From Theristus sp. LFF4_11 (taxonomy: Eukaryota > Nematoda > Chromadorea > Monhysterida > Xyalidae), in assembly GCA_030248135.1 (NCBI GenBank), contig JASANC010003464.1:62001-126000 (forward strand): 64,000 bases of DNA. Direction: 5' to 3'. Below the pieces are notes generated by a model. That model was not told where the DNA came from. It searched no databases and was given only the letters and a program-made list of their open reading frames with translations. The position numbers and the translations under genes were made by a program. The stretch's first letter is position 1. Each line of letters starts with the position of its first letter. Positions 21,584 to 32,116 of the stretch are shown piece after piece.

Positions 21584-24374
21584 ATGTCTGACAACAGCAG
21601 CAATCTGCTGCCGTGTTTCGACTTTTCTGGCGATCGCTACTCCGTTTGGATCGGCGGCTATGCAACGACAGTCGTCTCCGTGGTGGCATTGCTCGCGAAC
21701 AGCTACTCAATTGTGATCATCAGAAAGTTCCAATATGACAAGGTTCGAGCCCTGTTCAGTGCAAGTTATGAACTTGCGGATTGGTTGCATTCGAATTGGG
21801 AGTCGCCAATCACAGAATGATCACAAACGATTTTTTTGCTAATTTTCATAGGATTTCAAAAGGTTTAAGAAAAACAACTCTGTAAACTACTTCAGGTTTG
21901 TTTGAATTACTTTTTGTATAACGTTTGTAACATAACTTTTGTATAACTGAAATTCTGCCAGTTCATGGTATCCATGTCCTTGTACATACATGTTAGCAGT
22001 CGCAGATCGCCATGGTAAGTCTGGTTTAGCTTCTATCCGGTGTGCAATGTCAACTCTGGACTCAGTTTGCGCGTAAATGCGCGGCATATGGTGTATCTGT
22101 CACGTAATGCCGTTGTCTCATTTGATTTCCGGAAACGCAGTATATTATTTTGCGTTCATTTTGCACTTTCTTCCATCATAAACTTGCCTTGATTTCGTCC
22201 AGCGCAGAAAGCCATTCTGTTCTGCTCTGTTATACGTGATACGTTTGAAAGTGTCAGGCAAGTGCACAGGGAATCAAGCTCCAAACTGGGCACGCAGTCG
22301 ACCACACAGAAGCGTTCCTTCCTAACGGAACGTGCTGAGTGCGCTGCGCGCATGCACCTTTGCAGGCGTTCACGACGCTGCTGTGTTCGTTGGTGCTCGC
22401 CGACTCCGCCCTGCTGCTGTGTGCGCTCGGCCAATACGCAGCGCCGGACATTCTCGCCGCCCACCACGTCTACCTGCCTGCGGCCGTGCATCTGTCGCGG
22501 TGGCTGAACGGCATCTCGTACTGCACCATGTTGAACGCCATCTGGTTTGTCGTGCTGATCGCTGTCGTACGATACTACGCTGTCCTGAAACCGTTGCTCA
22601 TCAATCGATGTACGTTCAGATGTTTTTGTTTTTCTTAAAGCTGAATCGGACGTGTTTTGATGTGCTACAGTCCTATGGCTTTGTTTTGGGCGAGAATAAA
22701 TGCTGAGCTTCCTGGTGCTTTCAGTCTTTTGTCGGGGGGAAGGGCAACAGTTACCTGAGGAGACCGATCTCGAATTGGAGGGGGGGGACATTTCAGTTAC
22801 ACCGCTGAAAGGTAGCGAATCCGAAGACTTCTTCTTTTTGTCGATATGTATCGTGGATGTTTTCTAAAGAGCTACAGTGGCGCTGAAGGTGTGTCAATCT
22901 CCGTGGGGGGATCGAACTCGTCATGGCAGTGAACTCGGTTATAACACAGAATCTTGCATTGTATTGCAGCAGCGCACGTGTCAGCGTGTGTGTTTGTGTT
23001 GTGTGTATTTTGTCTTAAAATCAAGATCAAGTAATCAGCCGCAACACATGCCACACAATTTTGCACTTTAAGAATTTCTTGTGTGCTGCCGTTTTTTGCA
23101 GCTCTGGTGCATCTGCAGCCAAAGGCAGTGTCATCGGTTGTGTTCGTCGTTTGTTTTGCGTACAGCGTTCCGGTGCATTTTGAGCTTTCGGCTGAGCAGT
23201 GCGTTTACTACACCAACAGCAGCAACGCTGCACCAGACGGGAACAACCAACTGAGAATACAAAACATTCCAACGCCGTTGCGTCTCAACATCACTTATCA
23301 ACTGGCCTACAAAATCGTCGCACAGCTAGTCACTTGCGGTCGGTGGCCGGTGCTTTTTTCATTTTGGCGTTGTTAGGTTACTAATGTCATCAAGCAGCTT
23401 TTTTAATTGTCAAACACTGTTTGCTTTCAGGCATTCTACCGTTCACAATACTGATCTTCGTTGGCTACCAAATGATTCTGCTGATCCGAGAGAAGGACAG
23501 CCGCTCGGACGCAGCGACTGCGCTCGTGGCCAAGGCGCGTTCGGCCACTGCGAGCACGCTCGTCGGCGTCTCCGGCAGTGAACGCATTGCACTCAGGAAG
23601 TCACCGGCTGGCCATCGGTTGCAAGGTCACTCTCGAATGGCAGCATGCCTTTGTCTGCATGCAACCGCTGCTGTCCATCATCGTAGCACACGCAAATGAC
23701 ACATGGCTCATGTCTAGCTAGCACATCACTGCCGTTAATGGCGCTTTCAGTTAAGATTTACATGCGCGCAGTGCACACGTCATAACTTTTTTCTTCAATA
23801 ATATTAGCATTTTAGCAATAATATTTTTTAGGTTGTGCGACTTGATGCGTGTGCAGCCGTAGAAAGGAAATTACATAGTTTCAGTCTTTATGTGGCAATT
23901 CTAAATAGCCTAAGCGGCTCGGCTCTATTTAGGGGACTTGGGAGTAGTTTGCCAATTTTGAATTCCCGCGTCATGCATGAAATTGCTTACCGATCTATGA
24001 ATGCGCGCATTGAGTCTTGGCACCCAAATAGAACATAAAATACAAACAGATTATGTACATGTGACCTTTTGACATGACCAACTGCTTTGCCCAATTTTTT
24101 GCACAGCGGCCAGCGAGCGCCAAGTGACCAAAATGGTGTTGGTGGTCGTGGGCAAGTTTCTGTTCTGCTATTCGTTGCCGACCTTTCTGAACGTGGTCGA
24201 CTTCCTCTACTGGAACGTGAACGAGCACATTCCGTGGTACAACGTCACTGCCACGCTCAGCACCTTCCTCGTCGTCATGAACAGCGCCACTAATTTTCTC
24301 GTGTATTCTCGGTGGAGACAGAGCCTGCGGCATCTGCTCACAAAAAATTCGAACCGGTTCGATGAAAAATTTAT
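21584..24374 (+). other. 7TM receptor module of the GLB-33-like gene
   Basis: TM1 is in exon 1 (VVSVVALLANSYSIVII) with the conserved Asn. TM2 is in exon 2 (LVLADSALLLCAL) with the conserved Asp. TM4 opens exon 3, and TM5 spans exons 3-4 (GILPFTILIFVGY). TM6 and TM7 are in exon 5. N-glycosylation sequons lie in the N-terminus (NSS) and ECL2 (NIT, NSS). ICL3 is about 70 residues and Ala/Ser/Arg-rich. Confidence 0.85.
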
Positions 24375-25659
24375 GTGCGACTTTCAAGTTACATTGTCGT
24401 GTTTGACAACATTGATTTTGTGACAGGACTGGAAGTTAAAAATTGATTGATTGATTGATTGACGTTGATCAATCATTTTGCACTGCGTTTCGCAGCAAAG
24501 TGCCGTCGGACGCAGGGCGTGCGTCGGTCGCGAACGCCGCAGCAACGATGCTCTCGATGCGTCGCATGTCACGACGGCGCTCGACCGGTGCTGCCGGCTT
24601 GGTGCTGTTGGACGGGCAGAAGCAGGCGATCACGAGCACCTGGGCTGCTGTGTACAGCGCGCACAACGCGCAACAGCTCGGCGGTCACATTCTGTCGGAC
24701 ATGCAACGCAGCGGCACGAACGAGCTGATGCAGCGCGTGTCGCCAGCACTCGGCAGACACGAGCACAGCAGCAGCTCGCTGTCGTTGCCGCGCGAGTCAA
24801 ACGCCACCAACCAGAACGCGCAGGCGGCCACGCTGCTCGCGAACACCATCACACCCACCCTGCTCAATCCGTCTGCCGCCGCCGCCGAAATGTGCGCACA
24901 ACGCTTCCAGAGCATCAGCGAACGAATTGCCTTGTTCCTCAATCAGGTAAACAAATTAATTTCATTGAACATAACATAATGGATTATTTTTAGAAGACAA
25001 GTTTACTTGCAAACGCTTCTATCACGTAACACAGATGGCCAATTTGTAACAAAATTTTTAGATTCTGTGACTCAATGCGTGTGTAGACGTGTGTTGAATC
25101 AAAGAATACCGTATTGAAATTTTCTTCGTCTTCACAATCACAGGTTGTCAGCGGCCTTTGCAAAGAAAAAGACCTGAGTTTCGTGGACGTGCTGATCTGC
25201 GAGCTGCTGGAAGCGCACTTCAGCCGGGAGCCACCAGTGTTGCTGTCGAGTGAGATGCTCGGGCGCTTCAAGGACTCCGTCACTCAGCAGGTGCTGCGCA
25301 TGGACCGCGCTCAGGTGCAGGCGGCGTTGACGCGCATCCGCTGCCACTCGCACCAACTGAACAGCAGTGCCACGCCCACGCCGACCACAACGCGCTACTC
25401 GGTCGACTGCGACGACGCTGCGCACACTCACAACAGCACGCCCATCGGCATCAGCCTGTGCGCGAGCGAGGCGAACGCTGTGGTCGGCTGGCACAGACTG
25501 CTGGCGTACATCGTTGCTGAGATACGCTCTGCGCAGCTGCGCTATCGGGTGCGTCGTGCCAGCTGCGTGCACATGTCGCGCAAACGCAACCGGCTGTCTG
25601 CAAGCACCACCGAGCACACAGCCGCAACCACGGAACGGCCTCAGCTGCAGTTCTGCTAG
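21584..25659 (+). CDS. glb-33: Globin-coupled neuropeptide-type GPCR (GLB-33-like)
   Basis: Seven exons close in phase: 21584-21742, 22366-22609, 23102-23338, 23431-23625, 24107-24374, 24496-24946, 25144-25659, giving 689 aa. Residues about 20-350 form a class A 7TM receptor of the FMRFamide-receptor type: TM3 ends VVRYYAVLKP in place of DRY, ECL2 has a Cys, and TM7 reads NSATNFLVYS in place of NPxxY. Residues about 400-665 form a globin domain. Helix A has ITSTW (W417), the proximal F8 His is H543 (ELLEAHF), and helix H has VVGWHRLLAYI. C. elegans GLB-33 has the same order and is proposed to be a neuronal oxygen or nitrite-sensing receptor. The exon 5-6 junction, AT|GTGCGA to CAG|C, carries the fusion; a separate globin gene is the alternative. 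Confidence 0.82.
23831..24030 (+). repeat. About 190-bp intron-resident dispersed repeat
   Basis: It shares GAATTCCCGCGTCATGCATG, then GCGCGCATTGAGT, with 46,973-47,165 in a FAS intron. A fragment of its left end (GTGACTCAATGCGTGTG) is at 25,066. This copy lies in receptor intron 4. Confidence 0.75.
24496..25659 (+). other. Globin module of the GLB-33-like gene
   Basis: A basic linker (MSRRRS) precedes helix A. The B-helix is LGGHILSDM. The stretch between C and E is expanded by about 60 residues rich in Ser, Asn and Ala. The E helix is FQSISERIALFLNQVVSGL, where the distal E7 position aligns with Ile508 or Ser507, not His. F8 is His543. About 45 residues rich in Thr, Ser, Asp and His are inserted between G and H. 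The insertions make the domain longer than a canonical 145-residue globin. Confidence 0.75.
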
Positions 25660-25740
25660 CAGCGGCGCATTTCAACACGATTCCTGCTCCAGTCACTTTG
25701 ATAACTTGACTTTTTATGCACACCGCATTTATGGGCTCGT

Positions 25741-26297
25741 GTACTATTCCGGCCCGCGAAATTCCGGCCCGTAGAATTCCGGCCCGCTCATTCCGGCCCG
25801 AAGAATTCCGGCCCGAAGAATTCCGGCCCGGAGAATTCCGGCCCGGAGAATTTTCGCCAGCAAGAACAATATTAAACCACACGAAGTGATTTTTGGTAAA
25901 TAAATTCTTAAGTGATATTTTTTTGTTTAGAACTTGCTTGCAGTGATTTGTTGTAGGTTCCTAATCCTAAGCCAAGCCTTTTTGATAAGGTAAAAGGGTC
26001 ACAAATCCTGTTCATGATAAAAAAATTTAAAAATTTATTTGTAGTTTCTTTCATCCAAAAGGTTTCACTTTCCAAAAAAGCAAACAGGACGAACATCATT
26101 GAAAATACACTGTAACATGTGAACATCGATATTTTTATTTTATTATTTCATTACCAAAATCACTTCGTGTGGTTTAATATTGTTCGTACTGGCGAAAATT
26201 CTCCGGGCCGGAATTCTCCGGGCCGGAATTCTTCGGGCCGGAATTCTTCGGGCCGGAATGAGCGGGCCGGAATTCTTCAGGCCGGAATTAGCGGGCC
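25741..26297. mobile_element. Inverted-repeat element with GGCCGGAATTC arms
   Basis: Both ends read GTAC, A/T, then ATTCCGGCCCG inward. The arms are about 165 bp, nearly identical and inverted. Each has about eight 13-15 bp units of ATTCCGGCCCG plus AAG or GAG, then a shared unique block ending CACACGAAGTGATTTT. The interior of about 230 bp is AT-rich and has one CCTAAGCCAAGCCTTTTT block like those in the Helitrons. It lies between two plus-strand genes and has no protein frame. Confidence 0.85.
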
Positions 26298-26684
26298 GGA
26301 ATTGTACCCCCCCCCCCCCATTTATGCATGCATCTACATACATACCATCTATTTGACGCAAATTTTGTGATAGTCAAATATACTAAGAACAGCACTGGTA
26401 CAGTGTACCTTGATCTCATATGGGCTAAATGGAATTATTTTTTATTAAAAATGTACGTACATATGTGCTTTACAAAACTCCATGCGGGGTGCATATTGTT
26501 TTATTCTCCAATGAAGCATCAATGTAAAATATGGTTAGTGCCATGCGATTAAAAGTATTGCGAGGTAGATAAGCAAAACACTTTATCAGCAAATGTGGTG
26601 TTTGTTGCTCTCTTCTCTCTCCTGATGTCTCTGAAAAAATCAAAAAAAAATTTCTGAATTTGTGTTCACAACGAAAAACACATA

Positions 26685-28265
26685 ATGAAGAAAATCAAAT
26701 CGATGCAGTTGATTGTGTCAGAGTTTGGCGATCCAAACAAAGTTTTGACTGAGCGTGAATTTGAACTGCCGTATGAGCTTGGACGAGATCAGGTGCCCCA
26801 CGTTTGTCGCTGGTTTCATGTTTGTTTGCTGCATTGATTGCCAAACTCGCAGTTTCCAGATTCGACTTCGATGGCTTGCGGCCACAATCAACCCGTCTGA
26901 CCTTGCCATGATTCGTGGTGTTTATCCAAGCAATCAAAAGCCACCGTTTGTTGCTGGCCGGGAGGGAGTCGCTGTTGTAGAAGAGGCGAGCTAAATGACA
27001 GAAACATTATTCATGACCGTTCATAAAAAACAACAACGTTTTTGAAGTTTTGTTGGCGCTCAGGTCGGTCGATCGGTCAGTGGCATCGCAGCAGGCGATT
27101 GGGTGATCCCGTTTTTGGCGGGACTAGGAACATGGCAAACGGCACAGGTTGTCGACACGGTCGACGTGCTCAAGGTTGTCAAGTTTAGAAGTTTGGAACG
27201 CATCAGAAACACTGGTGGCCTTATGGCCCTAACTTTAAAACAGTTCGATATATTTGCCAAAGCAGATCGACAAGCAACTGCCGATTGAAACGGCCGTTCA
27301 AATGACAATCAACCCTCCGACCGCCTATTATTTGCTGCATGACTTTGTGCAGCTGAACGAGGGCGACATAGTGCTGCAGAATGCTGCAAACTCTGCCGTC
27401 GGACGGTCTGTCAATTTTATCTACCACGCATGCAACAAACCAATGAATGCGCAGCTTCATTTAAAAGAAGAAGAGCACAATAGTTGACTTTCAGTTACGT
27501 GATCCAAGTGGCGCGGCTGTTCCGCTGGCGCACTGCAAACGTGATTCGCGCGCGTGCGAACGAGCAGCAGACGGCAGCGCTGACTGCGGAGCTGCGAGCG
27601 CTGGGCGCCGACCTGGTGATGACTGACGTGCAGCTGCGTGCCAGTGCGCCGCAGATGCTGCGTGTGCTCGGCGGGGCACCACGTCTGGCGCTCGACTGCG
27701 TCGGCGGCGCCAGCGCCAGCGAGATCGCTGCGTGTCTCCAGCCGGCTGGACGACTCGTCAACTACGGCGCCATGTCGAACAAACCGCTCAACATCGCGCA
27801 GAAAGAGTTGATCTTCAAGGTGGTCCGTATGCATTCCGTACTTCAGTTGTACTCGGTCTTCAAAGAGACATTCACTTTCGTCATTTGCTTGATTCCCCTG
27901 TGGGAAGTTCTGTGCGAACGACGAATAAAATTAGAAATAGTCGTTTCCAAGTGATTTTTTCAGAAGAGATCACTTTGGTCTCGATGTTCTGTTAGCGCTA
28001 ATCTCATTGTTTTTAAAATTCCAAGGGCATCGAAGTGCACGGCATGTGGTATTCGGGCAGAACGAAAGCTCAAAGGCACACTCGCGAGGAGCTGGAGAAA
28101 ACGACTCACTGGCTGAGCAGCAGATTTATGAACAAACAACTGCACGCAGCACCCTGTCAACTGCGACCTTGGTCGCAATGGAGCGACGCGCTCAGGCAAA
28201 CCGCAGAAGGCACTGCCGCACACAAACAAGTGCTGCTTTTTTCAAACCCCGATAACAATGGCTGA
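26685..28265 (+). CDS. mecr: Mitochondrial enoyl-[ACP]/enoyl-CoA reductase (MECR/ETR1)
   Basis: Six exons join in phase: 26685-26792, 26860-26985, 27064-27174, 27266-27405, 27495-27819, 28026-28265, giving 349 aa (human MECR is 373). It is a zinc-free medium-chain reductase that reduces trans-2-enoyl-ACP with NADPH in mitochondrial fatty acid synthesis. Family signatures are INPSDLAMIRGVYP with the catalytic Tyr58, GREGVAVVEEVG, GDWVIPFLAGLGTW, NPPTAYYLLHDF, the nucleotide-binding NAANSAVGR and LALDCVGGASASE. Exon 2 ends GAG with a GC donor (GCGAGC); using it keeps the family's exact spacing, whereas the nearest GT donor would delete two residues. The start lacks a clear mitochondrial presequence, so an upstream exon may be missing. 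AATAAA overlaps the stop (28,265-28,270). Confidence 0.9.
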
Positions 28266-28270
28266 ATAAA
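28265..28270 (+). terminator. Poly(A) signal AATAAA of the MECR gene
   Basis: AATAAA begins on the last base of the TGA stop codon. The next gene on this strand is 3.8 kb away. Confidence 0.6.
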
Positions 28271-28429
28271 AATTGAACTGCACAAGAAGAATCGAACTCG
28301 TCAGGTAATGGACAGACAGTCATGTGACTTGAAATGCCAGTTTTGTCAAATTTTGTTTTCCTTGTTTTCAATTGGTGCGTTTGACGTATCCATCGACATT
28401 GTCCAAGAGTCACAGTTTTTCGGTCTTCA

Positions 28430-29095
28430 CAATAAATCATGCGGATGCGCGAGCGAGCGCCAGCGAGCGGACAGCGCATCACGCATTATATGGCTGAATA
28501 TTCCCTCGCGCGCTTTTTTCAAATTTGCTCGCTGCGTCCAGCGAGCATAGTATAAGCCACAAACTTGGTTCTGTGCACACGAAACGAACACCCAAAGTTG
28601 TGCTTGGAGCCGCGAAAAAATTTTTATCCGACTATTTTTCATACGCTGTAGACACGAAAAACCTATTCTGAAATTTATGTTACTTATTTTCCTTGGTATT
28701 TTTTTTTTTTCTGGTATGTAATCAACATGTGTTCGCCCTTTAAATTTTTACCTGCGACACTTTCGCAGTCGAACAAAAATGTTCCCTGGGGTAATTCCAC
28801 CCGGAGATTTTGAAAATTGGGTTAATTTTTTACCCAGACCCTGTTTTTGGGTAAAAAATTGGGCATTTTTAATTGTTGGGAGGGTTTTCACCTGGTTTTA
28901 AGTGTTCGCCCTTTCAGTTTTTAGCTGGGACACTTTCACAGTTGAACAAAATTTTTTCCTAGGGTAATTTCATCCGTAGATTCTGAAAATTTAGTTTATT
29001 TTTTTGCCCGGACATTTTTTGGGGTCAAAATTGTGCATTTTTTAAAGTTGGTAGCATTTTGACTGGGTATCAGTTTTTCACTCTTACAAATTTTG
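28430..29095 (-). repeat. R1 dispersed repeat with two 172-bp-type units, reverse orientation
   Basis: In reverse complement it runs from the tandem units (GTGTTCGCCCTTT at 28,730 and near 28,905) to the R1 core GCGCATCCGCATGATTTATT. It matches the copy at 17.9-19.0 kb. Confidence 0.75.
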
Positions 29096-29109
29096 TCTGA
29101 GCTACGAAA

Positions 29110-30615
29110 AATAGGAGAAATGTTTAGTCCGTAGGAATTCAATGCGCTGATCACGGATTTCGGGTTAGTTTTCTTACGTGAGTAACTCTAGATGCCGAAT
29201 CGTGACGATATCGGGCGAATCGGCCGTGGAAATCGGCGAAATCGGTCCACGAACGAAAAACAAGAAAAGGGTGTTTTCCAGGGTAATTCAATGCGCCGAT
29301 CACGAATTTTAAGTTAGTTTTCTTACGTGAGCAACTCTAGATGCTGAATCGTGACGATTTCGGGCGAATCGGCCGTGGAAATCGGCGAAATCAGTCCAGG
29401 AACGAAAAACAAGAAAAAAGTGTTTTCCAGGGTAATTCAATGCGCTGATCACGAATTTTGGGTTAGTTTTCTTACGTGAGCAACTCTAGATGCTGAATCG
29501 TGACGATTTCGGGCGAATCGGCCGTGGAAGTTGGCGAAATCGGTCCAGGAACGAAAAACAAGAAAAGAGTGTTTTCTAGGGTAATTCAATCCGCTGATCA
29601 CGGATTTTGGGTTAGTTTTCTTACGTGAGCAACTCTAGATGCCGAATCGTGACGATATCGGGCGAATCGGCCGTGGAAATCGGCGAAATCGGTCCAGGAA
29701 CGAAAAACAAGAAAAAAGTGTTTTCCAGGGTAATTCAATGCGCTGATCACAAATTTTGGGTTAGTTTTCTTACGTGAGCAATTCTAGATGCTGAATCGTG
29801 ACGATTTCGGGCGAGTCGGCCGTGGAAATTGGCGAAATCGGTCCAGGAACAAAAAACAAGAAAAGGGGGTTTTCCAGGGTAATTCAATGCGCTGATCACG
29901 AATTTTGGAATAGTTTTCTTACGTGAACAACTCTAGATGCTGAATCGTGACGATTTCGGGCGAATCGGCCGTGGAAGTTGGCGAAATCGGTGCAGGAACG
30001 AAAAACAAGAAAAGAGTGTTTTCTAGGGTAATTCAATCCGCTGATCACGGATTTTGGGTTCGTTTTCTTACGTGAGCAACTCTAGATGCCGAATCGTGAC
30101 GATATCGGGCGAATCGGCCGTGGAAATCGGCGAAATCGGTCCACGAACGAAAAACAAGAAAAGAGTGTTTTACAGGGTAATTCAATGCGCCGATCACGAA
30201 TTTTAAGTTAGTTTTCTTACGTGAGCAACTCTAGATGCTGAATCGTGACGATTTCGGGCGAATCGGCCGTGGAAGTTGGCGAAATCGGTCTAGAAACGAG
30301 AAACAAGAAAAGGTTGTTTTCCAGGGTAATTCAATGCGCTGATCACAAATTTTGGGTTAGTTTTTTTTATGTGAGCAACTCTGGATGCTGAATCGTGACG
30401 ATTTCGGGCGAATCGGCCGTGGAAGTTGGCGAAATCGGTCTAGAAACGAAAAACAAGAAAAGGTTGTTTTCCAGAGTAATTCAATGCACTGATCCCGGAT
30501 TTTGGGTTGGTTTTTTGTGAGCAACTCTAGATACTGAATCGTAACGATTTCGAGCGAATCGGCCGTAGAAATAGCATAGGCGAAATCGGCCCAAAAAACG
30601 AAAAATGAAAACTCT
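29110..30615. repeat. 149-bp satellite, ten units, with trimeric higher-order pattern
   Basis: GAATCGTGACGAT recurs every 148-150 bp, ten times from about 29,197 to 30,540. Two unit types are distinguishable. Type A has CCGAATCGTGACGATATCGG and CTGATCACGG; type B has CTGAATCGTGACGATTTCGG. Their order is A-B-B-A-B-B-A-B-B-B, a roughly 447-bp higher-order repeat. The last unit is the most diverged, as expected at an array edge. Confidence 0.9.
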
Positions 30616-30691
30616 GAGGTATCCGGGGTTTAGAAGAATGTGTGACCAACGAGATGTGAATTTGGTTCGACCTTCGGGACTTATTTAAAAG

Positions 30692-31776
30692 TCAGAATAT
30701 TATCTAAAAATGCGGGAGACGCATATAAAAGGAGGAATATGGCTTTGTCTAAGCAGTGAGAGACTTGGCTCGACAACTCTTTTCAAGTCTCTGATGTGGT
30801 ACACACGGATACAAGTACATAAGAGCCATATTTTTGCGCCGTTTATTCACTATTTCGGTTGCACATGTATAATCTTTTCGTACGAAGGAGGCTTAGTAAT
30901 GTTGAATGATGTGTGGAAAAGCCGCACACTGAAAAAATGTTTCGCGCCAGAGCGTAGTTCGAATATGAATTGAAATAAATTTTGTTTAGTGAAAAAACAT
31001 TCTGACTGGTTTTTTCTCAATTTCTTGCACGAATCTGTCGTCAGAATACGTTAAGTTTTTGCTCATTTAAAATTGCCGCGCAGCCATGAAACATTTTCTC
31101 TATCTGTGCGTGCAAACGCATATTGGGTCACGATTAATAAGAAAGATAATACTTTGTAGACAATTAAAACTTTTGCGGTATTTCGGGCATTTAGCGACCA
31201 CTAAAACCACTAAAACAACGATCAGACTTCAGATCGCTGATACTGGTTTGCCCAGGACAAAGTGTATCGCAGAGGCATTGGGGAACGCATTCTGTGGCAA
31301 AGGCAAGGACTCACGGGACAGACAGTTTATCCTGCCACTAGAGTTTGGTAAAAAGGCTGAAAATCAACGGAAGATAACACCTTTTTGTCACTGATGCTGG
31401 TGTGTACACAGCGATGCGTACGTTAGCAACGATAAAACCACATGAAACAATGTTTTGCAGTCTCTGATTTTTTTGTTTTTGCACAGAATTTACAGATTCT
31501 TGATTTACACAAGTTCTGCACAGAATTTGCACAGAATTTCGCACATGATGTGATTTCGGACTAAACTGGAAAGGACAGTTAAAAAATGATTTTAAAACTT
31601 TTTACACTTTTCAGTAAAACAAACGCGGCGCAAAAATATAGCTTTTATGTACTTGTATCCGTGTGTACCACATCAGAGACTTGAAAAGAGTTGTCGAGCC
31701 AAGTCTCTCACTGCTTAGACAAAGCCATATTCCTCCTTTTATATGCGTCTCCCGCATTTTTAGATAATAATTTATT
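30692..31776. mobile_element. 1.1-kb element with about 146-bp terminal inverted repeats
   Basis: The left arm starts ATTATCTAAAAATGCGGGAG and the right arm ends with its complement; identity is high along about 146 bp. The interior has no transposase frame. A 260-bp interior block (30,888-31,150) also occurs inside the Helitron at 4.7-7.0 kb. A solo right arm is at 19,018-19,165. Confidence 0.82.
30888..31150 (+). repeat. Conserved block shared with the Helitron copy at 6440-6740
   Basis: Shared strings include AATGTTGAATGATGTGTGG, AAAGCCGCACA, CACGAATCTG, AGAATACGTTAAGTTTT and GTGCAAACGCATATTG. GTGTGG-AAAAG-CCGCAC can form a six-pair stem in both copies. It does not match any snRNA, SL RNA or tRNA consensus that I know. 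A SINE or other small element is more likely than a functional RNA. Confidence 0.6.
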
Positions 31777-32116
31777 CAGTCATCTTACGTTTTACCAATT
31801 CACATTTGAACTTACAAATTCAATACGCTGTCAGCAAGCGACCACAAGCGTTCAATTCATGCAACACAGAGAAAACCAATCTGAAAATGATGAACAATTG
31901 AGAAGCAGCCCAGAAAAGTGCACGCACAACGTGAGACGTGACATCTCAAGAAACACCTGCAACAATAAGCAGAACATTACGTAGGCGGTAAATTGCATTT
32001 TTTGTAGTACCACATGAAATAAGTACTCGAAAGCAAAGCGGACGAAAAGAGCAAAAAAGTTTCGCGAAGTTTTTTGAAACAAAACTGTTTGGGACTATAA
32101 TCGGGATGCAGCAAAA
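31777..32116. other. Upstream region of the astacin gene
   Basis: AT-rich, with no recognisable TATA box or repeat copy and no coding frame with family similarity. Confidence 0.35.

Noticed and set aside
22900..22990. tRNA gene suggested by a B-box-like ACGAGTTCGATCCCC on the minus strand
   Set aside because: No A box, anticodon stem or paired acceptor arms could be drawn around it. At most it is a tRNA-derived repeat fragment.
24375..24423. Receptor ending at TGA 24,421-24,423 without the globin
   Set aside because: An AT|GTGCGA donor upstream gives the exact phase needed by the globin exon, and the same fusion is known in GLB-33. An alternative short isoform remains possible.
25138..25882. 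Long minus-strand frames opposite the globin exon
   Set aside because: GC-rich antisense shadows of a real exon; no domain similarity.
30888..31150. Spliced leader, U-snRNA or 7SK-type RNA gene
   Set aside because: No Sm site plus donor as in SL RNAs and no match to U1, U2, U4, U5, U6 or U7 core sequences; its second copy is inside a Helitron.
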